Below are positions 4,803 through 8,762 of a DNA stretch of 8,762 bases, in pieces (positions within the stretch are counted from its first letter, which is position 1; every line of letters begins with the position of its first letter). Location of the stretch: the NCBI GenBank assembly GCA_937896695.1, contig CALBOT010000007.1, positions 1 to 8,762 of the forward strand, written 5' to 3'. The notes under the pieces were generated by a model. That model made no database searches. It worked only from the letters and a program-made list of their open reading frames with translations, and was not told the origin of the DNA. The translations under genes and the position numbers were made by a program. This DNA is from an uncultured Candidatus Nitrosopelagicus sp. GTDB taxonomy: Archaea; Thermoproteota; Nitrososphaeria; Nitrososphaerales; Nitrosopumilaceae.

Positions 4803-6077
4803 ATGCCTATAGATACTGGTGATACAGCATGGATGCTTGTAGCAGGATGTTTTGTTTTACTAATGATCCCTGCACTTGGTCTATTTGAGTCAGGTCTATT
4901 AAGAAAGAAAAATGTGGTTTCAATTCTATCACAAATTATCTTTGGTTTATCATTACTTAGTGTAATGTGGTTTGTCTTTGGATACAGTCTATCGTTTGGT
5001 CCATCACAAGACGGTATGATTGGAAACTTAGATCATGCATTTGTAAAAGGTATTCCATGGGACGAACCTCTTGAAGGAATGTCAATACCTGGTGTACTAT
5101 TTGTTAAGTTCCAAATGATGTTCGCATGTATTACTCCTCTATTACTTTCCGGTACAATTGCCGAAAGAATGAAATTCAGATCTTTTATCATATTCATCTC
5201 TGTATGGTCCGCTCTCATTTACTATCCACTAGTCCACTGGGTTTGGGGTGGTGGATGGTTAGCAGAACTAGGAGTTGTTGACTTTGCAGGTGGTATTGTA
5301 ATTCATACCAGTGTTGGTATGGCCGCACTTGCAGCAGCAATAGTACTTGGACAAAGACGTGGATTTGGTCCGGCAATTAACATCCCTCATAGCATTCCTA
5401 TTGCCGTATTAGGTGCATCGTTACTTTGGTTAGGTTGGTTTGGATTTAATGCAGGTAGTGCCTTAACATCTGGTGCTCTCCCTGCAAACACCGCACTTGT
5501 TACTCATCTAGCTTCTTCCGTTTCTGCATTAATTTGGGTAGGCTTCTCTTGGATGAGAACTGGAAAGCCATCAATTGTAGCCGGAATCAATGGTGCAATT
5601 GCTGGACTTGCAGGAATTACACCTGCCTCTGGCTTTGTCAGTGTTGAACATGCATTCATAATTGCAATAGCAATAGGTGTGTTCTCTTATGGTGGAGTTG
5701 TACTAATTAGAGACAAACTAAAGATTGACGATGCACTTGATGTAAGTTCTGTACACGGCATCGCAGGTATTGTGGGTGCACTAGCAATAGGAATCTTTGC
5801 AAGCGCTGCAATTGGCGGTGTTGACGGCTGGCTCTATGGTAATCCTGATCAATTATGGATTCAAGCAGTAGGTATTGGAGTTGCAGCAGTCTTGGGCTTT
5901 GGTGGAACATGGATAATTCTACAAATCATGAAACGTACTATCGGAATTCGTGTTGATCCAGAAATTGAAGATGTAGGTCTTGACTTAGGTGAACACGGTG
6001 AAGCAGCATATGCTGACGAAGAAGAGTTTAGATTAACTCCTGATGACTATTTGAAAAAGCAACCAAAAGAAAAATAA
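4803..6077 (+). CDS. amt: Ammonium transporter, Amt family
   Basis: This is a full-length 424-residue Amt channel, the ammonium uptake protein of the cytoplasmic membrane, with about 11 hydrophobic helices. Key residues fall at the same numbers as in mature E. coli AmtB: F107 (MMFACITP) and F215 (GWFGFNAGS) gating the pore, W148 (VHWVWGGGW) at the recruitment site, D160 (DFAGG), and the twin pore histidines H168 (IVIHTSVG) and H318 (SSVHGIAG). The cytoplasmic C-terminal tail (from about 378) contains VGLDLGEHGEAAY, the part that PII proteins contact in known Amt-GlnK complexes. The divergent PII gene next door fits such pairing. In an ammonia oxidiser the protein would feed nitrogen assimilation. 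No cleavable signal peptide is evident. Confidence 0.97.
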   Translation: MPIDTGDTAWMLVAGCFVLLMIPALGLFESGLLRKKNVVSILSQIIFGLSLLSVMWFVFGYSLSFGPSQDGMIGNLDHAFVKGIPWDEPLEGMSIPGVLFVKFQMMFACITPLLLSGTIAERMKFRSFIIFISVWSALIYYPLVHWVWGGGWLAELGVVDFAGGIVIHTSVGMAALAAAIVLGQRRGFGPAINIPHSIPIAVLGASLLWLGWFGFNAGSALTSGALPANTALVTHLASSVSALIWVGFSWMRTGKPSIVAGINGAIAGLAGITPASGFVSVEHAFIIAIAIGVFSYGGVVLIRDKLKIDDALDVSSVHGIAGIVGALAIGIFASAAIGGVDGWLYGNPDQLWIQAVGIGVAAVLGFGGTWIILQIMKRTIGIRVDPEIEDVGLDLGEHGEAAYADEEEFRLTPDDYLKKQPKEK

Positions 6078-6134
6078 TAATTTTTGATTTATTATGTATT
6101 ATAGTAGCGATAAAGAATCAGAAGAGAGACCTGA

Positions 6135-6524
6135 GTGGGATTGGCTAAAGAAGTAGTATCTTCTCAGACTCATGAAAAATTATGTTCTGATATACTTTTT
6201 TCACATGAAAGCGTTCGTTTTGTAGGTTTAGTAAATAATAAATCTGATTTGTTATACAGCACACAGAAAGAAAATTTAGATCCACTTTTGGATGCTGATG
6301 AAATAAGAATCTCAATAAATTACTCTTTAGAAAGATGGAGAAAGGCACAAAATCTTTCATTCAGATTAGGAAATGAAAAACTCACACTAACTGAATATGA
6401 AAATGTCACTTTAATCTCAATTCCATATCAGGAAAACTTGTTACTAATCAGCACTCAACCAACAGTCCATTACCATGATGTTGTACAATCAATAATTGCT
6501 GCTATACCTCCGTGGGGGATTTAA
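6135..6524 (+). CDS. Roadblock-like small protein, DUF6659-type
   Basis: This is a soluble 129-residue protein. The segment SVRFVGLVNNKSDLLYST, then LERWRKAQNLSFRLGNEKLT, EYENVTLISIPYQENLLLIS and a C-terminal helix HDVVQSIIAAI follow the strand-helix-strand pattern of a roadblock/LC7-like fold. They also match a family common in ammonia-oxidising archaea, which I recall as DUF6659; that name is from memory. Its role is unknown; related folds act as dimeric scaffolds or GTPase partners. The start is taken as GTG at 6135, right after an in-frame TGA; TTG at 6141 is also possible. Only three bases separate its stop from the downstream flavoprotein gene, so the two are co-transcribed. It follows amt by 57 bases, with a possible own TATA near 6090. 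Confidence 0.7.
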   Translation: MGLAKEVVSSQTHEKLCSDILFSHESVRFVGLVNNKSDLLYSTQKENLDPLLDADEIRISINYSLERWRKAQNLSFRLGNEKLTLTEYENVTLISIPYQENLLLISTQPTVHYHDVVQSIIAAIPPWGI

Positions 6525-6527
6525 TTT

Positions 6528-7358
6528 ATGGAAAACGCAACCGTTAGTTACATTCAATTACTAAGAGAAGATTTAGCAATATTTCGAGTCGTTCCTGAAG
6601 GTCCTTTTCCTGAGTACAAGGCAGGTCAGTTTCTAACATTGGGGTTACCTGTAAAAAGTGAAAATAATCGTGTAATCAATCGTGCATATTCAATTGCTTC
6701 TCATCCGGAAAATAAAAAATATTTTGAGTTTGTCATTCGATGGGTAAGAAAACCATATCCTGGAAGATTAACTACTGCAATGTTCAATCTAAAAGAAGGT
6801 GACCCAATTCAGTGGAGAAAGGCTAACGGCACCCTGACAATTAATGACAAATTACCAAATGGTGAACCTGATGAAAGACGAATTGTCTGTATAGGTGGTG
6901 GTACTGGTCTTGCACCATTTGTTAGTTTTGCTCAACATCTTCATGACATTGGAGATAAACGTGAGATTGTTGTTTTACATGGAGCGAGTTACGTTGATGA
7001 ATTAAGTTACAGAGAACGTTTGACAGATTTGGAATTAGAAAGTATTGATAGAGGTGCTGACAAATGGAATTTCAAATATCGAGCTGCAATCAGCAGACCA
7101 CAAGAATGGTTGAATCGTTCTTGGACTGGTCAAACTGGAAGAGTGGAACAATTCCTAAGAGCAAGACCTGGACGAGTATCTCCATTAGAAGAATTAGTTG
7201 GTGAAAAAATTACACAAGATAATACAATGTTCTACATTTGTGGATGGCAAGGAACAATTGATGGTACCTTGGATTTTCTCGGAAACAAAGAGTTTGTAAC
7301 AGAACGAAACAAAAGAGAAGATGGTAGTTACGAAGTAAAATACGAATCATACGGATAA
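6528..7358 (+). CDS. Ferredoxin-NADP reductase-like flavoprotein
   Basis: This is a 276-residue soluble oxidoreductase of the ferredoxin reductase family, moving electrons between NAD(P)H and ferredoxin or another carrier through FAD. The FAD domain (about 1-110) shows KAGQFLTLGLP (31-41) and the flavin-binding R52-A-Y-S55 followed by IASHP. The NAD(P) domain shows GGGTGLAPFVS (123-133), the glycine-rich nucleotide motif, and CGWQGTID (238-245), the usual C-terminal C-G motif near the nicotinamide. Length and motif order fit short bacterial-type Fpr enzymes; no ferredoxin domain is fused. The natural partner cannot be told from sequence. It is second in an operon with the roadblock-like gene; a GGGGGAT stretch about 9 bases before the ATG may serve as ribosome-binding site. 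Confidence 0.88.
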   Translation: MENATVSYIQLLREDLAIFRVVPEGPFPEYKAGQFLTLGLPVKSENNRVINRAYSIASHPENKKYFEFVIRWVRKPYPGRLTTAMFNLKEGDPIQWRKANGTLTINDKLPNGEPDERRIVCIGGGTGLAPFVSFAQHLHDIGDKREIVVLHGASYVDELSYRERLTDLELESIDRGADKWNFKYRAAISRPQEWLNRSWTGQTGRVEQFLRARPGRVSPLEELVGEKITQDNTMFYICGWQGTIDGTLDFLGNKEFVTERNKREDGSYEVKYESYG

Positions 7359-7371
7359 CGACTAGGGACTA

Positions 7372-7383
7372 GAAAAAAAAAGA
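7372..7383 (-). terminator. T9 terminator of the 32-aa membrane gene
   Basis: On the minus strand a run of nine T (7381-7373) begins two bases after the TAA of the small membrane gene, typical of an archaeal U-tract terminator. Confidence 0.55.
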
Positions 7384-7482
7384 TTATGGGAGCGAAAATA
7401 CGCTCGCACCCACAATCACTAAAAATCCTAGAAAGAGAACTGTACGCTCTCTATGGTCTCTTCGGAGTTTTCCCTCATGCAT
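7384..7482 (-). CDS. 32-residue leaderless membrane microprotein
   Basis: From the ATG at 7482 this encodes MHEGKLRRDHRERTVLFLGF then LVIVGASVFSLP. A charged, basic N-terminus (probably cytoplasmic) is followed by one membrane helix (15-31). Although very short, it carries a full expression unit. A TATA box TTTAAAATC (7512-7504) is centred 26 bases from the ATG, giving a leaderless mRNA, and a T9 terminator lies right after the stop. It sits alone between two rightward genes. No family is recognised. The placement of signals makes real expression likely; function is unknown. Confidence 0.65.
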   Translation of the reverse strand: MHEGKLRRDHRERTVLFLGFLVIVGASVFSLP

Positions 7483-7503
7483 GAGTCCTGATATTTCTTT
7501 TTA

Positions 7504-7512
7504 GATTTTAAA
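7504..7512 (-). promoter_or_regulatory. TATA box of the 32-aa membrane gene
   Basis: TTTAAAATC on the minus strand is centred at about 7508, 26 bases upstream of the ATG at 7482. This is the canonical archaeal distance to a start site at the A of the start codon. Confidence 0.6.
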
Positions 7513-7611
7513 GAATGTATCCTGTTTTTACAGTTCCATGGTACAAATGTTTTTAAAGAAAATATTCCGTGCCTTTTAAGGCAGTTAATTACATTCTCAA
7601 TGTATGTTATG

Positions 7612-7620
7612 TTTTTATTT
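7612..7620 (+). promoter_or_regulatory. TATA-like element of the nitrilase-family gene
   Basis: TTTTTATTT lies about 25 bases before the ATG at 7641. This supports leaderless transcription from 7641 and therefore the shorter protein start. Confidence 0.45.
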
Positions 7621-7640
7621 TCATGGTTTTTCTATACGAC

Positions 7641-8450
7641 ATGTCAAAGATTGCACTTGTTCAGTTCAAAGCATCAACTGATAAGAAAAAAAATCTTCCA
7701 AAAATTCTAGATTACATAAAGCAAGCAGCAAAAAATAATGCTGATATGGTTACCTTTCCTGAATACATGATGTTTTATACACCATCAACACAAACAGCAA
7801 AACAAGTAGCAGATGAAGCAGAAACAATCGATGGTTCATTTGTTTCTGCAGTTGCACAAAGTGCAAAAGAAAATTCAATTAGTATAGTAGGTACAATGTA
7901 TGAAAAAAGTAGAAAAAAAGATCGTGTATATGATACTTCATTTATTGTAAACAAAAAAGGAGAAGTAACTGGGAAATATAGAAAAATCCATCTTTACGAT
8001 GCTTTAGGGTTCAAAGAATCTGATAAAATGTCATCTGGTACAGAAATTCCATTGCCAACAAAAACTTCTGTTGGAAAAATGGGTATGCTAATCTGTTATG
8101 ATCTAAGATTTCCTGAAATGTCAAGAACTCTTGCATCGTCTGGTACAGAAATTCTTGTTGCTCCTTCTGCATGGGTTAATGGTCCTATGAAAGAAGAACA
8201 TTGGTTAACACTAAACAAATCTCGTGCAATTGAAAATGGCTGTTATGTTATAGCACCTGATCATTTGGGTCACGTATACTCTGGACGAAGTTTAGCCGTT
8301 GATCCTTATGGGCGAATCTTACTAGATATGAAAAAACGACAAGGAATTGGATATGTAACCATCTCTTTGGACAAAGTTCATGAAATAAGAAAACAACTCC
8401 CATTGCTAAAGAATAGAAGAACTGATATCTATTCTGATTTTAAGATCTAG
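7641..8450 (+). CDS. Nitrilase-superfamily carbon-nitrogen hydrolase
   Basis: This 269-residue enzyme hydrolyses a C-N bond, probably an amide, through the Glu-Lys-Cys triad of the nitrilase superfamily: E41 (TFPEYMM), K115 (YRKIHLYD) and C152 (LICYDLRFPE). Further family marks are NGPMKEEHW (180-188), the RAIENGCYV stretch (195-203) and GRSLAVDPYG (215-224). This pattern is nearest to the Nit/omega-amidase and related amidases, not true nitrilases; the substrate is not determinable here. The start at 7641 (MSKIALVQFKAS) begins the first strand of the fold exactly where relatives begin. The frame is open upstream to a GTG at 7569, but that adds a 24-residue hydrophobic stretch not expected in this cytoplasmic family. 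The 3' end overlaps the convergent zinc-ribbon gene by 11 bases. Confidence 0.92.
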   Translation: MSKIALVQFKASTDKKKNLPKILDYIKQAAKNNADMVTFPEYMMFYTPSTQTAKQVADEAETIDGSFVSAVAQSAKENSISIVGTMYEKSRKKDRVYDTSFIVNKKGEVTGKYRKIHLYDALGFKESDKMSSGTEIPLPTKTSVGKMGMLICYDLRFPEMSRTLASSGTEILVAPSAWVNGPMKEEHWLTLNKSRAIENGCYVIAPDHLGHVYSGRSLAVDPYGRILLDMKKRQGIGYVTISLDKVHEIRKQLPLLKNRRTDIYSDFKI

Positions 8451-8762
8451 TCTTGCATTTCATGTTTGCACATTGTCTTTTCCATTCTTGTTTTCTTGTA
8501 TATCTGAAAATTACTGTAGGCCAATGGCATTCTGGACATTTGGTTTTTAGAACTTTTAGCATTGCTTTTTGTAAGAGTGGTGCTGAGGCCTTACAGCCAT
8601 TTTGATAATTTGTACATCCAATGAATCGTTTCTTCGTTGTAACTGATTTGATTACTGATAACTGCCCTTTGTGACATTCTGGACACTCACAGATGCCTTC
8701 TTTTGGCGAATTTGTTCCTAAAATTGTGTATTTTTTACTCTTTGTAGAAAATGAAACGAACC
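8440..8762 (-). CDS. C-terminal part of a topoisomerase-type zinc-ribbon protein
   Basis: A leftward frame enters from the right edge and gives 106 residues ending at a TAA (8442-8440). It contains two topoisomerase-IA-like C4 zinc ribbons. The first is C26-P-E-C29 ... RFIGC49-TNYQNGC56. The second is C75-P-E-C78 ... QC97-ANMKC102. The phrase RFIGCTNYQNGCKASAPL is the hallmark of the zf-C4_Topoisom family (small folded repeats that bind single-stranded DNA). The protein could be the tail of DNA topoisomerase I or a separate nuclease or repair protein carrying the same repeats; the catalytic part is outside the window. Its 3' end overlaps the nitrilase-family gene tail to tail by 11 bases. Confidence 0.75.
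   Translation of the reverse strand, partial: FVSFSTKSKKYTILGTNSPKEGICECPECHKGQLSVIKSVTTKKRFIGCTNYQNGCKASAPLLQKAMLKVLKTKCPECHWPTVIFRYTRKQEWKRQCANMKCKTRS

Noticed and set aside
6094..6156. 20-codon frame MYYSSDKESEERPEWDWLKK overlapping the start of the roadblock-like gene
   Set aside because: Very short, no supporting signal beyond an ATG; it could be an upstream ORF but cannot be told from chance.
7569..7640. 24-residue N-terminal extension of the nitrilase-family protein
   Set aside because: The extension starts at GTG and is hydrophobic and unlike the cytoplasmic family; the ATG at 7641 begins the conserved fold and has a TATA-like element at the right distance.
1..8762. tRNA, rRNA, CRISPR array, insertion sequence or integrase
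   Set aside because: Read through on both strands; no T-arm GGTTCGA-type motif in a cloverleaf context, no spaced direct repeats, and no transposase or recombinase motifs were seen.

Overview
The window looks like a piece of a marine ammonia-oxidising archaeon (Nitrososphaerota/Thaumarchaeota, Nitrosopumilus-like), probably from a metagenome assembly. The evidence is low G+C coding with AGA/GGA/ACA-rich codon use, TATA boxes about 26 bases before start codons (leaderless transcripts), and the gene families present: CbtA/CbtB, a DUF4443-type regulator, a DUF6659-like protein, an Amt with adjacent PII, and a nitrilase-family amidase. Family assignments come from reading translated motifs; no database search was run.

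Left end (1 to about 459) is not continuous with the rest. Bases 1 to about 230 are about half G+C and hold a fragment of an unrecognised minus-strand reading frame. About 229-459 is an AT-rich fragment of a family 2 glycosyltransferase, which breaks off where the 3' end of cbtA begins. This looks like a chimeric contig end, or less likely a real rearrangement point.

443-2095 is a metal-uptake module. cbtB and cbtA run leftward. A winged-helix/DUF4443-type regulator runs rightward. They share an intergenic region with a perfect 17-bp palindrome placed against the promoter elements of both directions.

2096-3271 has no intact gene. It holds a decayed CAP/SCP-domain secreted protein on the minus strand, still readable from signal anchor to C-terminus but broken by several frameshifts and stops, and two remnant or micro ORFs upstream of it.

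3272-6077 is a nitrogen-sensing and ammonium-uptake block. A PII-like protein carries an extra C-terminal domain that may be a ribbon-helix-helix DNA-binding fold. A leftward four-gene operon follows: a divergent PII (GlnK-type), a 43-aa membrane protein, an 87-aa basic protein and a 34-aa membrane protein. The ammonium transporter amt is divergent from it. The promoter regions of the PII fusion and of glnK/amt share TTGAT/ATCAA half-site clusters, including an identical 9-mer. This suggests, but does not prove, a local nitrogen regulon and is the most interesting hypothesis in the window.

6078-8762 holds a roadblock-like DUF6659-type protein and a ferredoxin-NADP reductase-like flavoprotein in one operon. 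A leaderless 32-aa membrane protein lies on the minus strand. A nitrilase-superfamily amidase follows, and then the C-terminal part of a minus-strand protein with two topoisomerase-type zinc ribbons that runs off the right end.
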